Positions 44,203-52,297 of a stretch of 64,000 nt of DNA are shown piece after piece (position 1 is the first letter of the stretch; each line of letters opens with the position of its first letter). The stretch is from positions 1-64,000 of the forward strand of contig NZ_QYBC01000018.1 in the NCBI RefSeq assembly GCF_004137085.1. The letters run 5' to 3'. The DNA is from Lichenibacterium ramalinae (GTDB taxonomy: Bacteria; Pseudomonadota; Alphaproteobacteria; Rhizobiales; Beijerinckiaceae). The notes beneath the pieces were generated by a model. That model saw nothing but the letters and a program-made list of their open reading frames with translations, was not told the DNA's origin and made no database searches. Position numbers and translations under genes: made by a program.

Positions 44203-44928
44203 ATGCTGGACGGCAAGACGGTCCTCATCACGGCGGCCGCGCAGGGTATCGGCCGCGCCTCGGTCGAGGCCTTCGCGGCGGCGGGCGCCCGCGTGGTCGC
44301 CACCGACATCAACGCGGACGGGCTCGCGGGCCTGGACGGGCTCGGCCGGGTCGAGGCCCACAGGCTCGACGTGCTCGACGGCGAGGCCGTGTCGGCGCTC
44401 GCCGCCCGCATCGGCGCCGTCGACGTCCTGTTCAACTGCGCCGGCGTGGTGCACGGCGGCAGCCTGCTCGAATGCAGCGACCGGGACCTCGACGTCGCCT
44501 TCGACCTCAACGTCAAGGCCATGGTGCGGACGATCCGGGCGGTGCTGCCCGGCATGTTGGAGCGCCGCGACGGCGCCATCGTCAACATGGCCTCGGTGGC
44601 CAGCAGCGTGAAGGGCGTGCCCAACCGCTTCGCCTACGGCGCCACCAAGGCGGCCGTCATCGGCCTCACCAAATCCGTGGCGGCCGACTACGTCGCGCAG
44701 GGCATCCGCTGCAACGCCATCTGCCCGGGGACGGTGGAGTCCCCCTCGCTGCAGGACCGGCTGCGCGCCCAGGGCGATTACGAGGCGGCCCGCGCCGCCT
44801 TCGTGGCGCGCCAGCCGATCGGTCGCATCGGCCAGCCGGCCGAGATCGCCGCCCTGGCCGTCTATCTCGCCGGCGCCACCTACACGACGGGCCAGATCCA
44901 CGTCATCGACGGCGGCTGGACGATCTGA
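44203..44928 (+). CDS. SDR oxidoreductase, sugar-acid or BDH2-like
   Basis: The 241-residue SDR has cofactor loop ITAAAQGIG (ATDI after strand 2 suggests NAD), NCAGVV, the catalytic serine in NMASVASS and YGATK. It ends HVIDGGWTI. The sequence pattern is close to 2-keto-3-deoxy-L-fuconate or 3-hydroxybutyrate (BDH2/DHRS6-like) dehydrogenases. Because a 2-keto-3-deoxy acid would be produced by the IlvD-type dehydratase 4 kb downstream, a role in that pathway is plausible but inferred. It is convergent with the GntR gene. Confidence 0.88.
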   Translation: MLDGKTVLITAAAQGIGRASVEAFAAAGARVVATDINADGLAGLDGLGRVEAHRLDVLDGEAVSALAARIGAVDVLFNCAGVVHGGSLLECSDRDLDVAFDLNVKAMVRTIRAVLPGMLERRDGAIVNMASVASSVKGVPNRFAYGATKAAVIGLTKSVAADYVAQGIRCNAICPGTVESPSLQDRLRAQGDYEAARAAFVARQPIGRIGQPAEIAALAVYLAGATYTTGQIHVIDGGWTI

Positions 44929-45329
44929 CGGCACCGGTCGAGCGACGCCGGTCCCGGCGGGGTCCGCCCCGCCCCGCGCCGCCCCGACCATGCGCGGCAT
45001 GCATGGCGTCGCTGCGGCGCGGGAAATTGCTGCGCTGCGATAAAACCCGCATTGTGCGTCGGACAGCGCGCCCGCCCGGGTTTCGCACCGACCCATGGGG
45101 ATGAGCCTTGACGTCCTATTCGCTCGCCGCCGCGCGGCCCGGCCGGGCTCCCGCCCGCGCCGAAAGCTTCCTCGCCCGCGTGGTCCGCCTGTGGATCGCC
45201 CATCACCAGCGCATCGTCGCCTCCGGCGTTACCCTGTTCTGATGCTGCCCGCCCGCCGCGGCGGGCGAGGCGCGCGTCCATGGTCTGGCCCGTGTCGGCC
45301 GCAGCCCGACATGGGCCGGCGGCCCGGCG
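44929..45329. other. Convergent intergenic region, 401 bases
   Basis: This space lies between the stops of the SDR and the GntR gene. A 44-codon frame from TTG 45108 to 45242 has reasonable composition (FLARVVRLWIAHHQRIVASG) but no ATG or GTG and no clear ribosome binding site, so it is not called. No strong hairpin with a U-tract was noticed. Confidence 0.35.
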
Positions 45330-46046
45330 TCATTGGTCGCGCTGACCGTCCGTGAGCCGCTGGCGGGCGCGGTGGAGGTGGTAGCGCATGGTCAGGGTGG
45401 CGGCTTCGGCGTCGCCCTGGCGGATGGCCTCGGCGATGGCCTCGTGCTCGTCGAACACGCGCCGGGCCCGCTCCTGCGAGCCCGCCCGGGTGATGCCGAG
45501 CGCCACCCCCATCATCTCCTGGATGGTCTCGTTCAGCGTTTCCAGGATCTCGCCGAACAGCGGGTTGCCGCTCGCCGCCGCGACGGCGAGGTGGAAGGCG
45601 AAATCCGTGCGGGCCGGCACGCTGCCCCGCGCGAAGGCCGCCCGCAGCGCGTCGAGCGCCGCGAAGATGGCCTCCACCTCGGCCGGCGTCCGGCGCTGCG
45701 CGGCGAGGCCCGCCGCCTGGCTCTCGAGCCCGAGACGCACCTCGAAGCAGCGCAGCAACTCGGCGATGTCCGAAGCCTTGGCGAGCCGCGTCAGGTGTTC
45801 GGACGGGCGGTGCTGCACATAGGTGCCCGAGCCCTGCCGCGTCACGACGAGCCCGTCGGCGTGGAGGCGCATCAGGGCTTCCCGCACGGTGGGGCGCGAC
45901 ACCTGCGACGAACGGCAGATCTCGTTCTCCGACGGCAGCTTGTCGCCCGGCTTCAGCGCGCCCGCCGTGATCCGGTCGAGGATCTGCCCGTAGATGATGT
46001 CGCCGAGCCGCTCCTTGCGGCGCGGAACCGGCCGGAACTCGCTCAC
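45330..46046 (-). CDS. GntR-family transcriptional regulator, FadR/FCD subfamily
   Basis: The 238-residue regulator has an N-terminal winged helix (LKPGDKLPSENEICRSSQV, SRPTVREALMRLHADGLV). The C-terminal all-helical FCD domain contains the metal-ligand pattern D-x3-H (TDFAFHLAVAAASGN), H in EHEAIAEAIRQGD and H in TMRYHLHRARQ. Such proteins usually repress a neighbouring sugar-acid or organic-acid operon and release it when the acid binds. It is divergent from the DapA-family gene; a 9+9 bp inverted repeat lies between them. Confidence 0.92.
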   Translation of the reverse strand: MSEFRPVPRRKERLGDIIYGQILDRITAGALKPGDKLPSENEICRSSQVSRPTVREALMRLHADGLVVTRQGSGTYVQHRPSEHLTRLAKASDIAELLRCFEVRLGLESQAAGLAAQRRTPAEVEAIFAALDALRAAFARGSVPARTDFAFHLAVAAASGNPLFGEILETLNETIQEMMGVALGITRAGSQERARRVFDEHEAIAEAIRQGDAEAATLTMRYHLHRARQRLTDGQRDQ

Positions 46047-46211
46047 GGCCGACGGCGCCGAACGTCGCTACCGTCGGCGCGCCGCCGCGGCGTCCCGTCC
46101 TCCCGCCAGCCCCTTCGCCCGCACTCCTGCCCGTCCACCGCAAGCTCCACGCGCGCCGACCCCGCCCGAGTGCCGGTCCTCCGGCAGGATGACGGCCCTG
46201 CGACAGACCGT

Positions 46212-46238
46212 CAACCTGTCCGACGACTTGACAGGTTG
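46212..46238. promoter_or_regulatory. Inverted repeat with TTGACA, candidate operator/promoter for the catabolic operon
   Basis: CAACCTGTC (46212-46220) and GACAGGTTG (46230-46238) are perfect inverse complements, nine bases apart. TTGACA, a perfect -35 hexamer, lies at 46228-46233 on the plus strand, inside the right arm. No good -10 follows at 17 bases. The position between the divergent GntR gene (start 46046) and the operon (start 46320) is right for an operator where repressor binding would block RNA polymerase. Binding by this GntR is inference. Confidence 0.5.
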
Positions 46239-46319
46239 CCGGTGCGGTGACACCGTCGTGGTCGTTCGGACGACGCGGCTCCCTCGAAGGCCGCGCCCCG
46301 CTCGCCGAAGGAGGGACCC

Positions 46320-47255
46320 ATGCCGTCGCCGCATCCCGGCCTGCTCCAGGCCCTCACGGGCATATCGGGCATCCTGGTGACGCCCTTCGACCGGGACGAC
46401 CGGCTCGCGCCCGACCGCCTCCGGCCGATCGTCGACCGGGCCGTCGCGGCCGGCGTCCACATCCTCACCGTCAACGGCAACACGGGCGAGTTCTACGGCC
46501 TCACCACGGCCGAGGCCGAGCGCATGGTGGCGGCGGCGGCCGAGATCGTCGACGGGCGCGTGCCGCTGGTGGCCGGGGTCGGGCGCGCGATCGGCGACGC
46601 CGTGGCGCTGGCCCGCGCTGCCCGGCAGGCCGGGGCCGCCGGCCTGATGGTGCACCAGCCGCCCGACCCCTTCGTGGCGCCGCGGGGCGTCGAGGCCTAT
46701 GTGGCGCGGATCGCCGAGGCCGGCGACGGCCTGCCGCTCGTGCTCTACCTGCGCAACGACGCCATCGGGCTCGACGCCATCGCGCGGCTCTGCACCGTTC
46801 CGGGCGTGGTGGGCGTCAAGTGGGCCTCGCCCACGCCCCTGCGCCTCGCCGAGGCGATCCGCCGCTCCGACCCCGCCATCGTCTGGGTGGGCGGGCTGGC
46901 CGAAACCTGGGCGCCCCCGCTCTGCGCCGTCGGCGCGCGGGGCTTCACCTCGGGCCTCATCAACGTCTGGCCCGAGCGCTCCGTCGCCATTCACGCGGCC
47001 CTGGCGGCCGGCGATTACCCGGGCGCCAACGCGCTCATCGCCGGCATGCGGGCCTTCGAGGACCTCCGCGCCGAGGAAGGCAACGGCACCAACGTGACGG
47101 TGGTGAAGGCCGCCCTGGCCCTGCTGGGCCGGGACTGCGGGGCGGTGCGGCCGCCCGGCGCCTGGCCGCTGTCGGAACGCCAGGCGACGGCGCTGCGCGC
47201 CGCGCTCGAAGCCTGGGGCCTCGTCGGCCCCGCGCGGGCCGCCGCCGCGGCCTAA
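46320..47255 (+). CDS. DapA-family lyase (dihydrodipicolinate synthase-like)
   Basis: The 311-residue TIM-barrel enzyme is of the class I aldolase/DapA superfamily. The pyruvate-carboxylate loop is NGNTGEFYGLT (residues 52-62), the active-site tyrosine Y143 (in VLYLRND) and the Schiff-base lysine K167 (in GVKWAS). The lysine biosynthesis form is unlikely because of context. With an IlvD-type dehydratase in the same operon, 2-keto-3-deoxy acid aldolase or 5-keto-4-deoxyglucarate dehydratase activity fits. GAAGGAGGGACCC precedes ATG 46320. Confidence 0.9.
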   Translation: MPSPHPGLLQALTGISGILVTPFDRDDRLAPDRLRPIVDRAVAAGVHILTVNGNTGEFYGLTTAEAERMVAAAAEIVDGRVPLVAGVGRAIGDAVALARAARQAGAAGLMVHQPPDPFVAPRGVEAYVARIAEAGDGLPLVLYLRNDAIGLDAIARLCTVPGVVGVKWASPTPLRLAEAIRRSDPAIVWVGGLAETWAPPLCAVGARGFTSGLINVWPERSVAIHAALAAGDYPGANALIAGMRAFEDLRAEEGNGTNVTVVKAALALLGRDCGAVRPPGAWPLSERQATALRAALEAWGLVGPARAAAAA

Positions 47256-47358
47256 AGCAGGATCGGCTTTCTCCGAGTCGCCTTGGCGCCTCGAAGCCGA
47301 TGAAACTGCTGTCGATTCGAAGCTGGAGCGAATTCGCCGAAGGCGAAAGTGCTCTGGC
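47253..47358 (-). repeat. Interspersed palindromic repeat, copy 4 (inverted)
   Basis: TAAAGCAGGATCGGCTTTC at 47253, CCGAGTCGCCTTGGCGCCTCG in the centre, GATTCGAAGCTGGAGCGAA and TTCGCCGAAGGCGAAAGTGC at the end match, as the inverse complement, the best copy at 23250-23355. It lies inside the catabolic operon, between the DapA-family gene (the stop of which it touches) and the MFS gene. This is consistent with an element that settled between genes without breaking them. Confidence 0.72.
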
Positions 47359-47499
47359 ATCTGGGGACAGGCTCGGCGTCGAAAGCTGGCGCGGGTCGGC
47401 GACACGCCGCGGCTCGTCAGGGCGTCGATGACGCGACCATTCCGCCGGACGCGGCCCGCCAAGAGGCCGCCGGCGACCATGCTGTTGGGGAGGGACGGG

Positions 47500-48864
47500 A
47501 TGTCGACGGCGACGGGGATGGCCGAACTGGCGATGGGCCGGGTTCGGTTCGGGATCGTGGCGATGCTTTGCGTCGTCACGGTCGTCAACTACGCCGACCG
47601 GGCGACGCTGTCCATCGCCGGTCCCGTCATGGCCAAGGACCTCGGCCTGACGCCCATCGGCATGGGCTACGTCTTCTCGGCCTTCGGCTGGTCCTACGTC
47701 ATCGCCCAGATCCCGGGCGGCTGGCTGCTCGACCGCTTCGGCTCGAAGCGGGTCTATTTCGCCAGCATCTTCACATGGTCGCTCTTCACCCTGCTGCAGG
47801 GCGGCGTCTGGGTGTTCAGCGCCGTCACGGCGGTCTACGCGCTCTTCGCGCTGCGCTTCCTCGTCGGGGCCGCCGAGGCGCCCTCGTTCCCCGCCAACGG
47901 CCGCATCGTGGCGGCCTGGTTCCCGGCCGGCGAGCGCGGCACGGCCTCGGCCCTGTTCAACGCCGCCCAGTATTTCGCCACCGCGCTCTTCGCCCCCATC
48001 ATGGGCTGGATCACCGTCACCTATGGCTGGCCGGCGGTCTTCGTCGTTATGGGCGTGCTCGGCATCGCGGTCAGTGCCGTCTGGCTCAAGGTCGTCCACA
48101 GCCCCGGCCACCACCCGCGCCTGGGGACGCTCGAGCGCGACTACATGCGCGAGGGCGGCGCGCTGGTGGACCTCGACGGGCCGGGCGCCCCCCCGCGCGG
48201 GCGCCGGGCGTCCACCTCCGGGGCGGACTTCGACGCCATGTTGGCCCTGCTGCGCGACCGCATGATGGTGGGCATCTTCGTCGGCCAGTTCTGCATCAAC
48301 GCCATCACGTATTTCTTCATCACCTGGTTCCCCGTCTACCTGGTCCAGCAGCGGCACATGGGCATCCTCAACGCCGGCTTCGTGGCCGCCATCCCGGCGA
48401 TCTGCGGCTTCGCCGGCGGCGTCGTGGGCGGCACCTGGTCGGATGCGCTGCTGCGGCGCGGGCACTCGCTGACCTTCGCCCGCAAGCTGCCGCTCGTGCT
48501 CGGCATGCTGGTGTCGATGTGCATGATCCTGTGCAACTACGTCGAGGCGCAGTGGCTCGTCGTCGCCATCATGGCGGTGTCGTTCTTCGGCAAGGGCATC
48601 GGGGCGCTCGGCTGGGCGGTCCTGTCCGACACGGCGCCGCGCGAGATCGCCGGCCTGTCGGGCGGGCTGTTCAACATGTGCGGCAACGTTTCGTCGATCA
48701 CGACGCCGATCGTCATCGGCTACATCATCGGCATCACCGGCTCCTACGACGGCGCGCTCGTCTTCGTGGGGCTCAACGCCCTCGCGGCGGCGGTGAGCTA
48801 CCTCGTGATCGTCAAGGACATCCACCGCCTCGAGCTGCACCGCCCGCAGCCGGCGGCCCATTGA
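47500..48864 (+). CDS. MFS transporter, anion:cation symporter (sugar-acid uptake) type
   Basis: The 454-residue, twelve-helix major facilitator opens with NYADRATLSIAGPVMAKDL, the start typical of the ACS family (galactonate, glucarate and tartrate carriers). The loop motif is GWLLDRFGSKRVYF and an R-x-G-E-x-S/P-like FLVGAAEAPSFPANGRI sits on helix 4. It should bring the operon substrate in by proton symport. ATG 47500 follows GGGGAGGGACGGG. It is 11 bases upstream of the dehydratase gene. Confidence 0.92.
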   Translation: MSTATGMAELAMGRVRFGIVAMLCVVTVVNYADRATLSIAGPVMAKDLGLTPIGMGYVFSAFGWSYVIAQIPGGWLLDRFGSKRVYFASIFTWSLFTLLQGGVWVFSAVTAVYALFALRFLVGAAEAPSFPANGRIVAAWFPAGERGTASALFNAAQYFATALFAPIMGWITVTYGWPAVFVVMGVLGIAVSAVWLKVVHSPGHHPRLGTLERDYMREGGALVDLDGPGAPPRGRRASTSGADFDAMLALLRDRMMVGIFVGQFCINAITYFFITWFPVYLVQQRHMGILNAGFVAAIPAICGFAGGVVGGTWSDALLRRGHSLTFARKLPLVLGMLVSMCMILCNYVEAQWLVVAIMAVSFFGKGIGALGWAVLSDTAPREIAGLSGGLFNMCGNVSSITTPIVIGYIIGITGSYDGALVFVGLNALAAAVSYLVIVKDIHRLELHRPQPAAH

Positions 48865-48875
48865 GGGAGGCCCCC

Positions 48876-50684
48876 ATGCCCGACAGCAAGCCCGACGCCC
48901 CGCTCGCCCCGCCGGAGCTCGAGCCCGGCGCCGTCCCGGCGGAACCGCTGCAGGTCCGCAAGCAGCCCTCGGAGCTGCGCTCGGCCCGCTGGTTCGGCCC
49001 GGCCGACCTGCGCTCCTTCGGCCACCGTTCCCGCGCCATGCAGATGGGCTACGCGCCCGAGGAATGGTCCGGCAAGCCCGTCATCGCCATCCTCAACACC
49101 TGGTCCGACCTGCAGCCCTGCCACATGCACTTCAAGCAGCGCGTGGATGACGTGAAGCGCGGCATCCTCATGGCCGGGGGCTTCCCGGTTGAGCTGCCGG
49201 CGCTGTCCATGTCGGAAAGCTACCTGAAGCCGACCTCCATGCTGTACCGGAACATGCTCGCCATGGAGGCCGAGGAGCTGCTGCGCTCGCACCCGATCGA
49301 CGGCGCCGTGCTGATGGGCGGCTGCGACAAGTCCACGCCCGGGCTGCTGCTCGGCGCCACCTCCATGGACGTGCCGGCGATCTTCCTGCCCGCCGGCCCC
49401 ATGCTGCGCGGCAACTGGCAGGGCAAGGTGCTGGGCTCGGGCTCGGACAGCTGGAAATACTGGGACGAACTCAGGGCCGGGAAGATCACCGACCAGGACT
49501 GGCTCGGCGTCGAGGGCGGCATCGCGCGCTCCTACGGCACCTGCATGACCATGGGCACGGCTTCCACCATGACGGCCATCGCCGAAGCTGTCGGCATGGT
49601 GCTGCCGGGCGGCTCCTCGATCCCGGCCGCCGATGCGGGGCACATCCGCCTCGCGTCCGAAAGCGGGCGGCGCATCGTCGACATGGTGTGGGAGGACCTG
49701 ACGCCGAGGCGCATCCAGACGCGCGCGGCCTTCGGCAACGCCATCGCGGTCGCCATGGCGATGGGCTGCTCGTCCAACGCCATCATCCACCTCATCGCCA
49801 TGGCGCGCCGCGCCGGCCACGACGTGGGCCTCGCCGATTTCGAACACCACAGCCGCCGCGTGCCCGTCATCGGCAACGTGCGGCCGTCGGGCGACAAGTA
49901 CCTCATGGAGGACTTCTTCTACGCCGGCGGCATCCGGGCGCTGATGAACGAGATCCGCCAGCATCTCGACCTCGACTGCCTCACCGTCACGGGGCGCACG
50001 CTGGGCGAGAACATCGCGGGCGCCAAGGTCTACGACGCCGACGTGATCCGCCCGCTGTCGAAGCCCATCTACGGCGAGGGGTCGCTCGCGGTGCTGCACG
50101 GCAACCTCGCGCCCGACGGCTGCGTCATCAAGCCGGCCGCCATGGACCAGCGCTTCCTCAAGCATTCGGGTCCCGCCCTCGTCTTCGACGACTACCCGAG
50201 CCTCAAGAAGGCCATCGACGACGAGGATCTCGACGTCACGGCCGACAGCGTCCTGGTGCTGCGCAACGCCGGGCCGCAGGGCGGGCCCGGCATGCCGGAA
50301 TGGGGCATGCTGCCCATGCCGAAGAAGCTGCTGAAGCAGGGCCACCGCGACATGCTGCGCCTGTCGGACGCCCGCATGTCGGGCACCAGCTACGGCGCCT
50401 GCGTGCTGCACGTGGCGCCGGAAAGCTACGTCGGCGGGCCGCTGGCGCTGCTGCGCACCGGCGACATCGTCACGCTCGACGTCGATGCCCGCTCGATCCG
50501 CATGGAGGTGTCGGACGCCGAACTGGCGGAGCGCCGCGCCGCCTGGGTGCCGCCGGCCCCGCGCTACGAGCGAGGCTACGGCTGGGCCTTCTCCCGGCAC
50601 ATCCAGCAGGCCGACCAGGGCTGCGACTTCGATTTCCTGCGCACCGAATTCGGCGCGCCGGTGCCCGAGCCGGCGATCTTCTGA
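48876..50684 (+). CDS. IlvD/Edd-family sugar-acid dehydratase (L-arabonate/D-xylonate type)
   Basis: The 602-residue Fe-S enzyme dehydrates a sugar acid to a 2-keto-3-deoxy acid. Cysteines C82 (LQPCHMHF), C150 (MGGCDKSTPG) and C223 (YGTCMTMGTAS) are spaced 68 and 73 residues apart, the same spacing as the [2Fe-2S] ligands C59, C127 and C200 of the L-arabonate dehydratase of R. leguminosarum. SMSES and SDARMSGTSYG lie in the active site. Length of about 600 residues agrees with the aldonate branch and not with IlvD proper. Exact sugar acid unknown. Confidence 0.92.
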   Translation: MPDSKPDAPLAPPELEPGAVPAEPLQVRKQPSELRSARWFGPADLRSFGHRSRAMQMGYAPEEWSGKPVIAILNTWSDLQPCHMHFKQRVDDVKRGILMAGGFPVELPALSMSESYLKPTSMLYRNMLAMEAEELLRSHPIDGAVLMGGCDKSTPGLLLGATSMDVPAIFLPAGPMLRGNWQGKVLGSGSDSWKYWDELRAGKITDQDWLGVEGGIARSYGTCMTMGTASTMTAIAEAVGMVLPGGSSIPAADAGHIRLASESGRRIVDMVWEDLTPRRIQTRAAFGNAIAVAMAMGCSSNAIIHLIAMARRAGHDVGLADFEHHSRRVPVIGNVRPSGDKYLMEDFFYAGGIRALMNEIRQHLDLDCLTVTGRTLGENIAGAKVYDADVIRPLSKPIYGEGSLAVLHGNLAPDGCVIKPAAMDQRFLKHSGPALVFDDYPSLKKAIDDEDLDVTADSVLVLRNAGPQGGPGMPEWGMLPMPKKLLKQGHRDMLRLSDARMSGTSYGACVLHVAPESYVGGPLALLRTGDIVTLDVDARSIRMEVSDAELAERRAAWVPPAPRYERGYGWAFSRHIQQADQGCDFDFLRTEFGAPVPEPAIF

Positions 50685-50694
50685 GGAGCCCGCC

Positions 50695-51420
50695 ATGGAT
50701 CTCACCATGAACCCCGACACCCGCTCCAAGCTGAAGGGCGTCAGCACCGCCACGCTCGCCTCGGCGCTGTTCAAGCGCGGCCTGTTCAAGCAGATGGTTC
50801 AGGACGTGCGCCCGCTGAGCCTCCCGCGGGACGGCTCCATGGTGGGGCCGGCCTATACGCTGCGCTACATGCCGGCCCGCGAGGACCTGAACCCCATGAC
50901 GGTGTTCCGCGACCCGTCCCATCCGCAGCGGCGCGCCGTCGAGGAATGCCCGCCCGGCGCCGTGCTGGTGATGGACAGCCGCAAGGACCCGCGCGCCGCC
51001 TCGGCCGGCGGCATCCTGATGACGCGGCTGACGGTGCGGGGCGTGGCCGGCGTCGTGACCGACGGCGGCTTCCGCGACACGGCCGAGATCGCCGCGCTCG
51101 CCATGCCGTCGTTCCACGCCCGCGCCTCGGCCCCCACCAACCTCACCCTGCACCAGGCCGTCGACCTGCAGGTGCCGATCGGCTGCGGCGACGCGCCGGT
51201 CTTTCCCGGCGACGTCATGGTGGGGGACGCCGATGGCGTCATCGTGGTGCCGGCCGGCATCGCCGATGCCATCGCCGACGAGGCCGTCGAGATGACGGCC
51301 TACGAGGATTTCGTCATGGAGCGGGTGCGCGCCGGCGCCCGGACGGTCGGCCTCTACCCGCCGACCGACGAGAGCAACCTCGCGGCCTTCGCCGACTGGC
51401 GCGCCCGCCACGGCCGCTGA
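50695..51420 (+). CDS. RraA-like/DlpA-type family protein, possible aldolase
   Basis: The 241-residue protein of the RraA/HMG aldolase fold has VSTATLASALFKRG at the start. The core GVAGVVTDGGFRDTAEI carries the family D-G-G-x-R-D motif, GRASAPT-like RASAPTNLT follows, and VFPGDVMVGDADGVIVVP is the end strand. Members include class II pyruvate aldolases and oxaloacetate decarboxylases as well as RNase E inhibitors. In this operon, cleavage or decarboxylation of a keto acid is the better guess. It starts 10 bases after the dehydratase stop (TGAGGAG). Confidence 0.9.
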   Translation: MDLTMNPDTRSKLKGVSTATLASALFKRGLFKQMVQDVRPLSLPRDGSMVGPAYTLRYMPAREDLNPMTVFRDPSHPQRRAVEECPPGAVLVMDSRKDPRAASAGGILMTRLTVRGVAGVVTDGGFRDTAEIAALAMPSFHARASAPTNLTLHQAVDLQVPIGCGDAPVFPGDVMVGDADGVIVVPAGIADAIADEAVEMTAYEDFVMERVRAGARTVGLYPPTDESNLAAFADWRARHGR

Positions 51421-51457
51421 TACGCCACATTTGACCCCGCCCGACACGGAACCCGCC

Positions 51458-52252
51458 ATGGAACCGCAAAGCCTGAAGGCCCTCTGGACGGAGGGACGGG
51501 CCGCCCTCAACGGATGGCTGTCGATCGGCGACGCCTTCGCGGCCGAGATCGTGGCGAGGGGCGGCTACGACTCGGTCACGATCGATCTGCAGCACGGCAT
51601 GATCGACGACGGCGACGCGCTCGCCATGATCCAGGCGCTGCGGGCGAGCGGCGCCGCGCCGCTGGTGCGGGTGCCCTGGCTGGCGCCCGCGCCGATCATG
51701 AGGGCGCTCGACATGGGCGCGGTGGGCGTCGTCTGCCCCATGGTCGAGACGGCCGCTCAGGCGGCGGAACTCGTGTCCTACGTCCGCTACCCGCCGGCCG
51801 GCACCCGCAGCTTCGGGCCGACCCGGGCCGCAATCGTCGAAGGCGCCGGCTACGGCGAGACGGCCGACGCGCGGGTGATCTGCTTCGCCATGATCGAGAC
51901 GGCCCGGGGCTTCGGCGAGGTCGACGCCATCGCGGCGACGCCGGGGCTCGACGGTCTCTACATCGGGCCGGCGGACCTGACCCTCGCCCTCACGGGCCGG
52001 CGCTTCCGCACCGGTTTCGACCGGGAAGAGCCCGAGATGCTGGATGCGATCCGGACGATCCTGGGCGCCGCCAAGCGGGCCGGCATCCGGGCGGCGCTCC
52101 ATTGCGGCAGCCCCGCCTATGCCGCCCGGGCGATCGGCTGGGGCTTCGACCTCGTGACGCTGCCGAACGACGTCCGCATCCTGGCCCGCGGCGCCGCCGC
52201 CGATGTGGCGGCGGTGCGGGCTGCGCTGGCGTCGCCCGGTCCCGCCGCCTGA
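51458..52252 (+). CDS. HpcH/HpaI-family class II aldolase
   Basis: The 264-residue TIM-barrel aldolase has IDLQHGMID with the base histidine, RVPW, and the metal site MIETARGFGEVDAIAATPG (E ligand) followed by GLYIGPADLTLAL (D ligand). By family it splits 2-keto-3-deoxy acids into pyruvate and an aldehyde, for example 2-keto-3-deoxy-L-rhamnonate aldolase. Thus it can act directly on the dehydratase product. ATG 51458 is preferred to TTG 51431. It is the last gene of the operon. Confidence 0.92.
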   Translation: MEPQSLKALWTEGRAALNGWLSIGDAFAAEIVARGGYDSVTIDLQHGMIDDGDALAMIQALRASGAAPLVRVPWLAPAPIMRALDMGAVGVVCPMVETAAQAAELVSYVRYPPAGTRSFGPTRAAIVEGAGYGETADARVICFAMIETARGFGEVDAIAATPGLDGLYIGPADLTLALTGRRFRTGFDREEPEMLDAIRTILGAAKRAGIRAALHCGSPAYAARAIGWGFDLVTLPNDVRILARGAAADVAAVRAALASPGPAA

Positions 52253-52258
52253 CCCGCC

Positions 52259-52278
52259 GGGCCGCGGCACGGCGGCCC
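52259..52278. terminator. GC hairpin between convergent genes, weak bidirectional terminator
   Basis: GGGCCGC (52259-52265) pairs with GCGGCCC (52272-52278) around a six-base loop, 7 bases after the aldolase stop and 20 before the end of the minus-strand kinase gene. No U-run follows. Position is right, form is weak. Confidence 0.35.
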
Positions 52279-52297
52279 CGTCCAGGGCTCGCCGCCG

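Noticed and set aside
45108-45242. 44-codon frame starting TTG with an amphipathic end, possible small protein
   Set aside because: No ATG/GTG start, no clear ribosome binding site, and the composition is not distinctive enough.
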